Shown: positions 15,883-25,300, numbered from the stretch's first letter. The stretch: 64,000 nucleotides of DNA from Chloroflexota bacterium (GCA_005880915.1 VBIW01000038.1:1-64000); one strand, 5' to 3'. Notes: a model not told the origin generated them from the sequence alone. Numbers and translations: made by a program.

Positions 15883-16800
15883 TTGCGTAACGACGCGACA
15901 GACCTCGTTGTGGTTTCCAGCGGAGTGCAGCTCGCCGTACGCGACTTCGGTGGCTCTGGTGCAGGCATCATCCTGTTGCACGGCCTGGGGCGCTCCCTTC
16001 TCGATTGGCAGCTCATAGCTCCACTGCTCACCGGCCATCACCATGTAGTCGCATTTGACCTGCGATGCCATGGTCGGTCAGGAGATGGACCGTGGTCATG
16101 GGAAGACGCGCTGGGCGACGCCGGCGCCGTTGCCGAGCGCCTCCAACTGGTCAACCCCGCGATTGCCGGTCACTCTCTCGGCGGGATGCTCGCGGTGATG
16201 TGGGGCGCCGGCCATCCGGATTGTCCCGGCGTCGTCAACCTGGACGGCCACGGCAGGAAGCGACCCGATCAGTACGTTGGTCTTGACCCGTTGGACGCTA
16301 AGCAGCGCCAGGAGCAGCTCGACGCCGTCGTTCAGCAATCCCTGAATGCTCTCGCGGGCCCGCTCAAGCCAGCGCAGGTCGATGCACTGCTTGCCCAGCA
16401 GCGAGCGCTGGCGGCGCGCATTGGAGTGGCCGACGGTGTCCTAGTCGAAGCGGCTCAGCGCGGTCTCCTCACACAAGGCGGTGACACTCGCATCAGGCCG
16501 GATGTGGCGGGGCTCGGAAATGAAATCCTGGCGGACGCCGACGCGTTTGACATGCTCGACCTCTATTCGCGGGTCCGATGTCCAGTCCTGATCGTCAACG
16601 GCACGGCCGCGGAGCTCGGGGCAGGGCCGGATTGGATCAAGGAGCTGATGGCTGCCTACCGCAAGGGAATCCAACGCGACCTGGCGGAATTGGCTGAACA
16701 ACAAGGAAACGTTCGGGTCGCGAATCTCGCAGCAAGCCATGCACTTGTTTTTGAGCAGCCGCACGCCATCGCAGATGAAATCCTGACGTTTCTGCGCTGA
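15883..16800 (+). CDS. Alpha/beta-fold hydrolase
   Basis: This hydrolase of about 305 residues has the oxyanion motif LLHGLGRSLLDWQLI, the FDLRCHGRSG strand-turn, the nucleophile elbow GHSLGG, and a C-terminal ASHALVFEQP histidine. Asp is expected in the CPVLIVNGTAAELG region, where the acidic residue is not clear. The substrate is unknown. The start is probably TTG 15883; GGGAGGTGG lies rather far upstream, so the true start may differ by a few codons. Confidence 0.82.
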   Translation: MRNDATDLVVVSSGVQLAVRDFGGSGAGIILLHGLGRSLLDWQLIAPLLTGHHHVVAFDLRCHGRSGDGPWSWEDALGDAGAVAERLQLVNPAIAGHSLGGMLAVMWGAGHPDCPGVVNLDGHGRKRPDQYVGLDPLDAKQRQEQLDAVVQQSLNALAGPLKPAQVDALLAQQRALAARIGVADGVLVEAAQRGLLTQGGDTRIRPDVAGLGNEILADADAFDMLDLYSRVRCPVLIVNGTAAELGAGPDWIKELMAAYRKGIQRDLAELAEQQGNVRVANLAASHALVFEQPHAIADEILTFLR

Positions 16801-16846
16801 ATCTCCGTCATGGTTATCGGATTCGCAAATGACATAGAGTCGACTC

Positions 16847-17065
16847 ATGGTGCTCAAGAGGGTTCTCGTTCCCGACGCGATGGACAAGAAGATCAGGCGG
16901 CTGGCACAAAAGAGAGGCATTTCCCAGAGCGCGCTGATCCTTGAGGCGGTGGAGGCGTGGCTCAATGCCTCACTTCAGGCCGACCGCCTCACACCCTTCA
17001 TCGGCGTAATCAAGGGCGGAGCGCCGAACCTCTCGGAGTCTATTGACGATGTGGTTTACCGCTGA
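16847..17065 (+). CDS. Orphan ribbon-helix-helix antitoxin-like protein
   Basis: This 72-residue protein (MVLKRVLVPDAMDKKIRRLA, then KRGISQSALILEAVEAWLN) has the strand-helix-helix pattern of CopG/VapB antitoxins. No toxin gene follows on the same strand; the next genes are a leftward PIN/Phd pair. It may be the survivor of a lost toxin-antitoxin pair or a solitary regulator. Confidence 0.6.
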   Translation: MVLKRVLVPDAMDKKIRRLAQKRGISQSALILEAVEAWLNASLQADRLTPFIGVIKGGAPNLSESIDDVVYR

Positions 17066-17098
17066 CGCGTGGGGTAAGAGGCGCTCGCGCCTGTTGAA

Positions 17099-17500
17099 TC
17101 ACGCGGGAGCGACTGTCGTCATCCCCATCGCTGAAACGGCCGCTGCCATCCGGCTGTCATAGGTAACCACTCTGCGAAGGCTGCCACCGAGCTCCCGCAT
17201 GGTTGCGAGGTGAATGGCGTCCAGCGAGCGAAGTTGAGCCGGCAGCAGCGAGCCGGCGTCCAAGAGGATTCGGTCGCTGACCCGGATCAGGTCAACGCGG
17301 CTCAGCACCTCGTGACCCCTTTGCACCGCTGCCGGACCGAGCGGCAACAGCGCCCTTGCGACCTCGGTCCGAGCCAGCGCGCTCACCACCAGTGGTGCTC
17401 GGCGTCGCAAGTACCGGCGGAGGGCCGCAGACTCGGTCTCTGCGACAACGAGCTTCACGATCGCGGACGAGTCCAGATAGGTCGCGCGCTCAGCGTTCAT
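17099..17500 (-). CDS. vapC: VapC-type PIN-domain toxin
   Basis: This 133-residue PIN-domain protein has YLDSSAIVKLVVAE as first acidic motif, ARTEVARALL with the second, and RSLDAIHLATMRELG followed by VVTYDSRMAAAVSAMG with the last two. It overlaps the Phd-type antitoxin gene by 11 nt. It is predicted to be an RNA-cleaving toxin held inactive by its partner. Confidence 0.87.
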   Translation of the reverse strand: MNAERATYLDSSAIVKLVVAETESAALRRYLRRRAPLVVSALARTEVARALLPLGPAAVQRGHEVLSRVDLIRVSDRILLDAGSLLPAQLRSLDAIHLATMRELGGSLRRVVTYDSRMAAAVSAMGMTTVAPA

Positions 17501-17765
17501 TGCGACGTAGCCGTGCCAGGATCGCCAAGGGCGACTCCTTCCCTGCCGGCACTGGCAAGGGCTCGGGGAGGTCGCTGAGGCTGCCGGCGGCAGGAGTCAC
17601 CTCGCCGGCAGCTCGGAGCTGCTCTAACGCTCCGGCATCGGGTAGCGGGGCAAGCACCGCGACCGGGCGCCCGCGATCCGTGACCTCAATTGTTTCACCG
17701 GCCTCGACGCGGCGCAGTAATTCGCTGGCCCGCTGACGGAGCTCACGAATCCCTACTGTCGCCAT
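17490..17765 (-). CDS. Phd/YefM-type antitoxin
   Basis: This 91-residue protein begins MATVGIRELRQRASELLRRV, followed by GETIEVTDRGRPVAVLAPLP, the classic Phd/YefM fold. The tail (SPLAILARLRRNER) is the toxin-binding part. It starts the operon with the PIN-domain toxin. Confidence 0.87.
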   Translation of the reverse strand: MATVGIRELRQRASELLRRVEAGETIEVTDRGRPVAVLAPLPDAGALEQLRAAGEVTPAAGSLSDLPEPLPVPAGKESPLAILARLRRNER

Positions 17766-17785
17766 GTGCTATTTGTAGCACAAGA

Positions 17786-18694
17786 CTAAGCTTGCAGCGC
17801 GCGGCGGACCATCGATACGACTGCGACCGGAGCGTCGAGAACGTCTCCGGCCGTGAAGCGAAGAAGTCGGTACCCGGCATCGATCAGCCGGTTCTGGCGG
17901 CGATTGTCTGCGGCGAGGCTCTCGCGATGCGTCGCGCCGTCATATTCGATCGCGAGCCGAACGTCCGGATAGTAAAGGTCGGGGCGTGCCAGGAAGAGCC
18001 CGCAATCATCGCGAAGGGAAACCTGGCTCCTCGGATGCGCCAGGCCAGCGAGAACGAGGAGGAGTCGTAGTCGCGTCTCCATCACGCTCTCGGCGGCTGG
18101 ATCGGCCAGTTCGAGTGCGCGCTTCAGGCGCCGCACCCCTCGGTAACCGGCGTGCGCGCGGGCCCAATCACGAAGCCGGCGGCTGTTGACCAGACGACCA
18201 TGCAGCGCCGAATCCAACAACGCGACGGCGTCGGTCAAAGGAAGCCTGCACGCGAGGTCTGCAATGGTCCGAACGGCGGACGTGACGCGAAGACCACGCC
18301 GGATCGACGTCTCGGCCGCGGGAATGCTGCAGCGGCGAACGACGATACCAACGAGCCTCGAGGTGCTGTTTGTAGTGGGCACGGCGGCCTCGATCGGGCT
18401 GCATGATGGGATGTCGAGCCCGTGAAGCCAGGCAGCGGTGGGTCCGGTGAAGACCGCTGCGACAGGCAGACGGAGCTTGGCGGCGATCAACTGCGTCATC
18501 GGCGCCTCGGCGATCTCATGCCAGGCATAGGTGCCACGACCAAGTCGCCGCCAGCTCGCGCCGAGCAGTTGCGCTCTAGACACGCCATGCAGGCGCGCGT
18601 CTTCGACAGAGAACGGACCTTTGGTCAGTTCAGGCGGGATGCGCGGAGTCGGCGCCATGCCGAGAATGCTGGCCGGTGCGCTGCGTAAGAACAA
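17786..18694 (-). CDS. AbiEi-like antitoxin domain / DUF559 protein
   Basis: This protein of about 290-302 residues has an N-terminal winged-helix-like part seen in AbiEi-type proteins (GPFSVEDARLHGVSRAQLL, RLGRGTYAW, AVFTGPTAAWLHGLD) and a C-terminal DUF559/Vsr-like domain (PDLYYPDVRLAIEYDGATH, NRLIDAGYRLLRFTAGDVL). The latter resembles the very-short-patch-repair endonuclease fold, and the ExD motif near IEYDG could be catalytic. Both ATG 18694 and ATG 18658 are possible starts. Such proteins are common in actinobacterial-type genomes near tRNA genes, and their role is unclear. Confidence 0.75.
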   Translation of the reverse strand: MFLRSAPASILGMAPTPRIPPELTKGPFSVEDARLHGVSRAQLLGASWRRLGRGTYAWHEIAEAPMTQLIAAKLRLPVAAVFTGPTAAWLHGLDIPSCSPIEAAVPTTNSTSRLVGIVVRRCSIPAAETSIRRGLRVTSAVRTIADLACRLPLTDAVALLDSALHGRLVNSRRLRDWARAHAGYRGVRRLKRALELADPAAESVMETRLRLLLVLAGLAHPRSQVSLRDDCGLFLARPDLYYPDVRLAIEYDGATHRESLAADNRRQNRLIDAGYRLLRFTAGDVLDAPVAVVSMVRRALQA

Positions 18695-18707
18695 CGCCGC
18701 CTGTTAA

Positions 18708-18771
18708 CGCCGAGTGTGGGTTCTGCGAGGTATCAAGGCGTTCCGATAGCCAACACAGCGCACACTCGGCG
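18708..18771. repeat. 64-bp inverted-repeat element beside tRNA-Gly
   Basis: Arms CGCCGAGTGTG (18708-18718) and CACACTCGGCG (18761-18771) are perfect complements. The element ends 6 bp before the encoded CCA of tRNA-Gly. It parallels the element at 15699-15756, which also shares an AGCCAA-type interior. Confidence 0.5.
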
Positions 18772-18777
18772 GGAAGC

Positions 18778-18853
18778 TGGAGCGGGAGACGGGCTTCGAA
18801 CCCGCTACCTCGACCTTGGCAAGGTCGCGCTCTACCAAGTGAGCTACTCCCGC
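18778..18853 (-). tRNA. tRNA-Gly(GCC)
   Basis: The minus-strand sequence starts GCGGGAG and ends CTCCCGC-T-CCA. It has a D-loop with TTGGTA, an anticodon stem GACC/GGTC around TTGCCAA (anticodon GCC), and a T-arm with GGTTCGAA. CCA is encoded. Its 3' end faces the accessory region at lower coordinates. Confidence 0.95.
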
Positions 18854-18898
18854 TCGGCTCGAAGGATCGATTTTACCCGGCCGGGCCTAGGCGGCCGC

Positions 18899-20089
18899 TC
18901 ACGCCGCCAGCGGTGCCCTGCACGGCGTGAACCTGCGGCCCCACCGATCTCGCAGCGCATTTACGCGCAGAGCGGACTCGTGAAGGCGAGCGCGGTCCAG
19001 GCGACCTGACAAGACAGCGGCCCGGACCGCGGCGAGCGCGTCCGCTTCGTAGGACGGGTCGCCGTTGCTCAGCAGGATCATGTCGTTGCCGGCCGCCAGG
19101 GCCATAACCGTCGCTTCCGGCAGCGCCCATCGCGCTCCAATCCCGCCCATGCTCAGCGAGTCGGTCATGATCACGCCTCCGAAATTCAGCTGCGTTCGCA
19201 GCTTGCCGACCACCGGTGCCGAGAACATCGCCGGCATCCCCCCTCCGCCCAGGCCCGGCACGTAGACCGCGGTCGTCATCACCGCGTCGGCGCCCGCCGC
19301 GATGCCGGCTTGAAAGGCGGGCATCTGCACGCTCTCCCATCGCGCCTCCGACTCGGGGTCGGTCGGGATCGCCACGTGCGGGTCGCCAGCTGCGCCGCCC
19401 AGGCCCGGGAAGTGTTTCAGGGTCGCCCCCACCCCACCGTCGTGCATTCCGGAAACGGCGGCGCCCACAAGCGGCGCCACCACAGAAGGTGAAGATCCGA
19501 ACGAGCGGTCGCCGATGACCATGTCGCGTGGGTTGGTCGCCACGTCGGCAACCGGCGCCAGGTTCAGGCCGACACCTGCAGAGCGCAGGCCCGCAGCCGA
19601 CGTCCGCTCCAGGGCGCGCACGTGGTCCGCTCCGCCCTTCCCTGCCACCAGCTGAGAAGGCGGCGCGAAGCCCGCGCGAATCTGCGTCACGGCGCCGCCT
19701 TCCTCATCCGTCATCAACAGGATCGGGTGCTCCAGGCACGCGTTCGACGCGAGCGCGGTCAGGCGGTCGCTCCACGACCTCATGCCCTCAGGGCTCGAGC
19801 CGAAGTTGGTTCCGAAGAGCAGCACCCCGCCCACCTTGCCGTCCGTCAACAGCGACCGCATCACCGGGCCGATCTCGCCGCCTCGCGTCGAGACGACCAG
19901 CAGCGCGCCGATGTCCGCGTCGAGGTTCCACGCCTCTGGTGTTGGAGTTTCAACTGGAAGCGGTGAGATTGGCGCGCGAAGGGCGACCGTCACTCGCGTC
20001 GCGGGCGGCTGGCCGATCAGCACGAGGACGGCAAGCAGCGCCACGACCACGACAAGACCGAGCTGGGCTTCCCTCCTCCCTGGCCTCAA
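18899..20089 (-). CDS. Glycoside hydrolase family 3 protein (beta-N-acetylhexosaminidase-like)
   Basis: This 396-residue protein has an N-terminal membrane anchor or signal (LGLVVVVALLAVLVLIG), then a GH3 TIM-barrel. Visible are GGVLLFGTNFGS, LLMTDEEGGAVTQIR, GVGLNLAPVADVATNP, the KHFPGLGGAAGDPH motif typical of NagZ-type enzymes, and VIMTDSLSMGGI carrying the nucleophile Asp. It probably trims N-acetylglucosamine from muropeptides or other glycans outside the membrane. It lies alone next to tRNA-Gly. Confidence 0.88.
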   Translation of the reverse strand: MRPGRREAQLGLVVVVALLAVLVLIGQPPATRVTVALRAPISPLPVETPTPEAWNLDADIGALLVVSTRGGEIGPVMRSLLTDGKVGGVLLFGTNFGSSPEGMRSWSDRLTALASNACLEHPILLMTDEEGGAVTQIRAGFAPPSQLVAGKGGADHVRALERTSAAGLRSAGVGLNLAPVADVATNPRDMVIGDRSFGSSPSVVAPLVGAAVSGMHDGGVGATLKHFPGLGGAAGDPHVAIPTDPESEARWESVQMPAFQAGIAAGADAVMTTAVYVPGLGGGGMPAMFSAPVVGKLRTQLNFGGVIMTDSLSMGGIGARWALPEATVMALAAGNDMILLSNGDPSYEADALAAVRAAVLSGRLDRARLHESALRVNALRDRWGRRFTPCRAPLAA

Positions 20090-20101
20090 GCCGGGGCAAG
20101 T

Positions 20102-20686
20102 CTAGCGGCGGAGGCGGTACCTCAGGGCGAGCACCACCATGCCCACCCCCCACAGCAGCGCCATCAGCGGCAGGATGAACGTCCCGTTGAGGGCCGGCCA
20201 CCCCACTCCCTCGAGAAAGCCGTAGCCGAACGTCGTCAGCGCCGTCGCCGCCATCGAGAACCCCAGGGCCTGGACCTGGATCCGCTTCTGCACCTCGTCC
20301 AGCCGCGACAGCGCGCGCACGAACAGCCAGATCACCAGTCCCGCGGGCACGATCGGGATCGCGGCCACGAAGTACTTCCAGCTCACGTCCGAGTTGGCCT
20401 CCACGACCGTCACCGATCCGACCAGCACCATCAGGAACGCCAGGATCGCGAAGGCGAACTGGATCTGGGTCTTGTAGGTGTTCCAGGTCGCCAGGGGCGC
20501 GAATCCCGCCGCTGGGGGCGGTGAGGCGAAGGCCACCGGCGTCGGCGCCTCGGTCCGGAGGAACGGCGACGCGGCGTGGGTGGACAGCGGGTCGATGGCG
20601 GACTCGGCCGGCGCCGCGGCCGCGTTGGGGTCGTCGCTCACAGACGGGGCATGGTACCGCGGCCAGCCCGGTATCTCAGTCGCCAT
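20102..20686 (-). CDS. Membrane protein of unknown function
   Basis: This 194-residue protein has a proline- and alanine-rich cytoplasmic N-terminus of about 70 residues, followed by four predicted membrane helices (IQFAFAILAFLMVLVGSVTV, FVAAIPIVPAGLVIWLFV, LGFSMAATALTTFGYGFL, FILPLMALLWGVGMVVLAL). The charged SRLDEVQKRIQV segment joins helices 2 and 3. No family is recognised. It ends 12 bp upstream of the GH3 gene start and is transcribed toward it, so the two may be one unit. Confidence 0.65.
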   Translation of the reverse strand: MATEIPGWPRYHAPSVSDDPNAAAAPAESAIDPLSTHAASPFLRTEAPTPVAFASPPPAAGFAPLATWNTYKTQIQFAFAILAFLMVLVGSVTVVEANSDVSWKYFVAAIPIVPAGLVIWLFVRALSRLDEVQKRIQVQALGFSMAATALTTFGYGFLEGVGWPALNGTFILPLMALLWGVGMVVLALRYRLRR

Positions 20687-21000
20687 AAACCTCTTCCCGA
20701 TTCATCCGCCCTTCAGGAAGCGGAGATCACCCTCCTTACGCCCAACCAACCCTCTCCCCAACTGTTGGGGAGAGGGGTGGCGGGTATTACCACGTCACGG
20801 AAGTAACAACGAACGCTGGATGGCAGTTGGTCGCAGCCCCTCCGTCGGCTGCGCCGCCACCTCCCCATAAATGGGGAGGACAGAACTTCCCAGCTGGGGA
20901 TACACCAATCAGGGTTGACGCTTAACAGGCTCCTGGATATAACTGCTTCCGGCCGCGGGGCCATCAGCAGTCCACAGTCGCGGTTTCGGGAGGAAGGTCA
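20687..21000. other. Intergenic region with two GC-rich palindromes
   Basis: A 25-bp near-perfect palindrome (CCTCTCCCCAA...TTGGGGAGAGG, 20751-20775) and a smaller one (CTCCCCAT...ATGGGGAG, 20861-20878) belong to a palindrome family also found near 25.6 and 55.6 kb. Promoters for the divergent flanking genes must also lie here. No gene is visible. Confidence 0.55.
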
Positions 21001-21879
21001 ATGCGTCGAACGGTCCAGGTCGGTCTATCGCTGCTTGCCGTGCTCGCGCTTCTGCTCAGCGTCGGGGGCACCGCGTCGGCCCACCAGGCCGGCACGACAT
21101 ATTTGAAGGTGAAGGGCGCCCACTCGCCCAACAAGCCGCGCCAGAGCAGCAACCTCTTCTATCACGGCGGCGCGATCGAGCAGGCGGCAAAGGTCTACAT
21201 CGTCTGGTGGGGAGACTGGGCTGGCAGCGGCGCGGCCCAGACGTACGTGAGCAACTTTTTCTCCGGCGTTGGCGGCAGCTCGTGGGCCAACTCGACGACC
21301 CAGTACTGCCAGGGCGTGGCCAGCGGGACCGTGCAGTGCGGAGGCGCCGGCATCCACCCCACCAACCCGGCCAACGAGCTGGGTGGGACATGGAACGACA
21401 CGAGCGCAGTGCCGACCAGCCCGACCCAGAGCCAGATCGCGGCTGAGGCTTCGGCCGCGGCTACGCACTTCGGCGGCGTTAGGGCCAACTCGAACTACAT
21501 GGTCTTCACGCCGTCCGGCCATTCGGAGAACGGCTTCGGCACCCAGTGGTGCGCCTATCACAGCTCGAGCGGCAACCTCTCCTACTCGTACATGCCGTAC
21601 CAGCCCGACGCCGGCGCGTCGTGCGGCCAGAACTTCGTCAACTCGAACGGTGTCTTCGACGGGTTCTCGATCGTCGGCGGCCACGAGTACGGCGAGACGA
21701 TCACCGACCCCTACCCCAACAGCGGATGGCTCGACGGCCGCGGCGCGGAGAACGGCGACAAGTGCGCCTGGATCGGCTCCGGTTCCGGCGCGGCGCAGAA
21801 CATCCGGCTCAGCACGGGCAGCTTCCCCGTCCAGACCCTGTGGAGCAACGCCACATCTAGCTGCGTCATCTCCTACTAG
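21001..21879 (+). CDS. Secreted protein with HEYxE metallopeptidase-like motif
   Basis: This 292-residue protein has a clean signal peptide (RRTVQVGLSLLAVLALLLSV, cleavage near TASA-H). The mature part begins with VYIVWWGDW and is rich in Ser, Thr and Gly. It ends with GGHEYGETITDPYPNSGWLD, then ENGDKCAWIG. The HEYGE motif with a downstream TDP resembles the zinc site of small secreted metallopeptidase-like proteins of soil bacteria, related to plant EXORDIUM-type sequences. Six cysteines could form disulphides. GGAGGAAGG lies just before ATG 21001. Confidence 0.72.
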   Translation: MRRTVQVGLSLLAVLALLLSVGGTASAHQAGTTYLKVKGAHSPNKPRQSSNLFYHGGAIEQAAKVYIVWWGDWAGSGAAQTYVSNFFSGVGGSSWANSTTQYCQGVASGTVQCGGAGIHPTNPANELGGTWNDTSAVPTSPTQSQIAAEASAAATHFGGVRANSNYMVFTPSGHSENGFGTQWCAYHSSSGNLSYSYMPYQPDAGASCGQNFVNSNGVFDGFSIVGGHEYGETITDPYPNSGWLDGRGAENGDKCAWIGSGSGAAQNIRLSTGSFPVQTLWSNATSSCVISY

Positions 21880-21908
21880 TTCGCGTCAGCCCCATCCCCG
21901 CCTGCGGC

Positions 21909-22046
21909 GGTACTTCCCCGCAGGCGGGGAAGACCAGCTGATCCAGCCTGTTGCGGTACTTCCCTGCAGGCGGGGAAGACCAGCTGATCCAGCCTGTTGC
22001 GGTACTTCCCCGCAGGCGGGGAGGACCAGCTGACTCAGTCTGTTTC
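21909..22046. repeat. Three tandem 46-bp repeats
   Basis: The unit starts CGGTACTTCCCCGCAGGCGG and ends with GATCCAGCCTGTTG. Three copies follow directly, with the last degenerating at its end. Each holds a small GC-rich hairpin (CCCCGC/GCGGGG-like). The last copy overlaps the end of the small membrane-protein gene on the minus strand. Confidence 0.75.
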
Positions 22047-22307
22047 GGTGGGCTCGGTCCGCGCTTTTGAGGCGTGGCTGTTGCCGTGACCGTTGTTGGA
22101 CTTGGGCTTCTTCGCCTGGTCTGTCTTGTCTGACTGGTCGCCCTGGTCAGCCGCTTCCTGCTGCTGCTCCTGGCTGGCGCTGGGTGACGTCTCCAGGCGG
22201 TGGACGACGACTCCACCGGCCAGGACGCCGAAGATGACCGCGGCGAGGACGATGAAAAGTCCCGTCGGGCCAAGCCGCGCAAAGAGGCGCCGGAGCGTGT
22301 TGCCCAT
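22035..22307 (-). CDS. Small single-pass membrane protein
   Basis: This 90-residue protein has one membrane helix (LGPTGLFIVLAAVIFGVLAG) after a basic N-terminus, then a hydrophilic Gln/Lys/Asp-rich tail. The arrangement predicts a tail outside the membrane. No family is recognised. It lies just downstream of the large cyclase/ATPase regulator on the same strand, separated by 37 bp. Confidence 0.5.
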   Translation of the reverse strand: MGNTLRRLFARLGPTGLFIVLAAVIFGVLAGGVVVHRLETSPSASQEQQQEAADQGDQSDKTDQAKKPKSNNGHGNSHASKARTEPTETD

Positions 22308-22344
22308 CTGAAGGGCACAACAGACGGAAAGCCGGGTTCTTGCT

Positions 22345-25300
22345 TTAGACCTTGGTGGTGAACTTGTCGGCGTAGTTCGTGTCGCCCAGCTTTTTCAGCA
22401 TCGCCAGGCCTTCCTCCGTCTCGGCCGCGTCGCCGTTGAGCAAGCCCCGCTCCGCCTTGCCCCGGCCCAGCTCCGGCACGGCGCCGACCCGCTCCCAGAT
22501 CTCGATCGCCTTCGACATCTCGGATACGTCGTGGTGGGCGAGCGCCCGCGCACGCCGTGCCTGGGCTTCGACCAGCACGACGCGCGTGGCGACGGACTTC
22601 GCCAATGACTTGTCGAGGACGAACTGCGAAAGCGCCTCGCGGCGGTCACACGCCAGCGAGAGGCGGCGCTCCGCCGACTCCGGCGGCATGCCGCCATGGA
22701 GGTACGGGTCGTCGTCCGTGAACACGTTCTCGCCCTGGATGTAGGCCGCCAACACGTGGTTGTAATGGCCCGGCGGGAACCGGGCGAGAATCGACTCCAT
22801 CGCGTCGGTCGCCGCGCCCGCAAGGCGCATGTCACCGCGCGCGCGACCGATGTCGAGGCCAACAACGAACCCTCTCAGCCCATAACCGGCTGCAAGGCTC
22901 CCGGCGTCATGCCAGGCCTCGACGCAGCGGTAGAACATCGCGGTCGCCTCAGTCCAGCGGCCGAGCGTGAACAGCGTCAGCGCGCGCCACGAATATTGAT
23001 GGAGGGCGGGGTACGGCGCCTGGCCGGGCATCAAGCGGGCGACCATCGCCGCCGAATCCCGGTCCGCCGTTTCCAGGTCGCCCATCAGATAGGACATCCA
23101 CGAGACGGTCGAGTGCGCATCGAGCCGCTCGTAGAGCCCGAGCCTGTCTTCGAACGCGATCCTCTGCATCGCGAGCTCGCGGGCTCGGGGGAAATCGCTG
23201 AGCGAGATCGCGGCCCCACTCATCGCGTCGAGGGCAAGGCTGGCGAGCTCGTCGTCATTCTGCTCGTGGGCGATCTCGAGGGCCTGCTTCGCGTTCTCCT
23301 CCGCCGCCGCGATGTCCTCGGCGGTGGGGATGCGCAGCGCCTGGATCCAGAAGGGATAGAAGGCGTCGGCGGCGAGGAAACGGCCGATGGCGCGGTGGTC
23401 CGTGGCGCGTTCCAGCAGCGCACGGCCGCGGGCGCGAAGGTCGGTCATCCATTGCTCTGACGGGCGGTCGCCGACCGAGCCCGACCATCGCGTCGACACC
23501 ATGAGCATTCCCGCCAGCGCGCGCAGCCGGTCGTCGGCCGGCGCGCCTGCAGCCTCGTAGCCGTCCAGCGCGAGCCGGTACTCCTCGAGCCCGCTGTCCC
23601 CCGCCGTCAGGTCCCCGATGCGCTCGTGCATGCGCGGGCGCATCTCGGGTTCGACAAAATCGAACGTTGCGCGGAGGTGACGCACCGCTTCAGGCGTCGC
23701 GCCGGCCGCCACCGAGACGTCGGTGGCGCGGAGCAGCCACTGCGCTGCCTTGTCGCGGATCAGCATCGTCAGCTCGGAGCCGGGTTCGAGGGCCGTGTAG
23801 AGGACCGCCGCCTCGCGGTAGTGGAAGGCGAGGATCTCGGCCAGCGCCACCTCGCGCTGCCCCGCGTTCGACTCCACCCACCTCGCGGCCTCGGCGTGCA
23901 GCCGCGCGCGCTCGGAGCGCGGCAGAGTGCCGTACGCGACCTCCTGGATGAGGATGTGGCGGAAGGAGTAGCGGTCGCCCTCGGCGGGGCGGATCAGGTC
24001 GCGGTCGGCCAGGTTCTCGCAGACCTCGAGGACGTGCTGGTCGAGGCCCGGTTCCAGCGCTCCTACCCCGCTGGCCCTGAAGGCGCGACCGAACACGCTG
24101 CCGAGCTGCAGGACGCGCCGTTCCTGGACGGGCAGCAGGTCGAGCCTTGCCAGGACCGTGGCCTGGACCGTGTCAGGCAGCATCTCCAGCGAGCCGTGGT
24201 CGAGGTATGACCGCGCGAGCTCGCCCGCGTAGAACGGGTTGCCTTCGGAGCGCTCGGAGACGAGCTTGATCACGTCGGGCTCCACCGTGTCGAGCAGGCA
24301 GCGCACGAGGTCCGCGGTGGCGTTGCTGCCCAGAGGCTCGAGCGCGATGGCGAGGTGGTTGAGCCGGCCGCCACCCCAGTTGGGCCGCCGGTCGAGCAGC
24401 TCCGGGCGCGCGAGCACGATCATCAGCACCGCGGAGTCGCCGCGCGGCTGCATCACGAACTCGGCGAGGTCGAGGAGGCTGTCGCTGGACCAGTGCAGGT
24501 CCTCGAAGATGATGACGAGCGGGTTCAGCCTTGCAGTCGCTTCGAGCGCCGAGCGCCACGCGGCGAAAAGCAGGTCCTTGTCCGCGCCTTCGGTGCCCGC
24601 CTCGCCGATCGTCGCCGCGAGCAGCCGCGCGTCGCGGTCGGGGTCCTCGACTCCGATCCGCTTGAGCCAGATCCAGATCGCGTCGCGGACCTTGCCCGGC
24701 GGCGTGTCTTCATTCGTGTTGGTCAGCGTGAAGAGGACCTGGCGCATCGGCCAGTAAGTGAGCTGCTGGCCATAGGGCAGGCACTGCGCGGTCGCTACTG
24801 TCGCCTCTGGCGCCAGGCTGGGCAGCCAGTCGAGAAACTCCTCGACAAGGCGTGTCTTCCCCACGCCCGCGGGCGCGATGATGCTGACCATCGACGGACG
24901 CTTCTCGGTCACGGCGCGGCGCGCGACGAGCTGGAGCTGGGCGTAGTCGTTCTCCCGGCCGATGAGCGGCAGGCGTTCGCGTCTTGGAGTTTTCGTCTTG
25001 CGCGGACCGACCACCAGTCGCGCGGCGACGGGCGCGGACTTGCCGCGCGCCTTGACCTCCATCTCTTCGCCGAACTCGAAGTTGCTGGCGGCGCGGACGG
25101 TGCGGTCGCTGGCGAGGATCGCCCACGGCTCCGCGGCCTGCTGCAGCCGCGCGGCGACGTTGGTCGCGTCGCCGGTGATGAGGAAGTCGCCCGCGGATTG
25201 GTCGCGGCTGGCCACAACCTCGCCGGTGCTGACGCCGAAGCGGATCGCGATGCGGCCGTCGAGCAGCGGGTCGGCCTTGATGCGCTCGCGCATCGCTAGC

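Noticed and set aside
21909..22046. CRISPR array
   Set aside because: The three 46-bp units are directly adjacent without spacers, and no cas gene is in the window.
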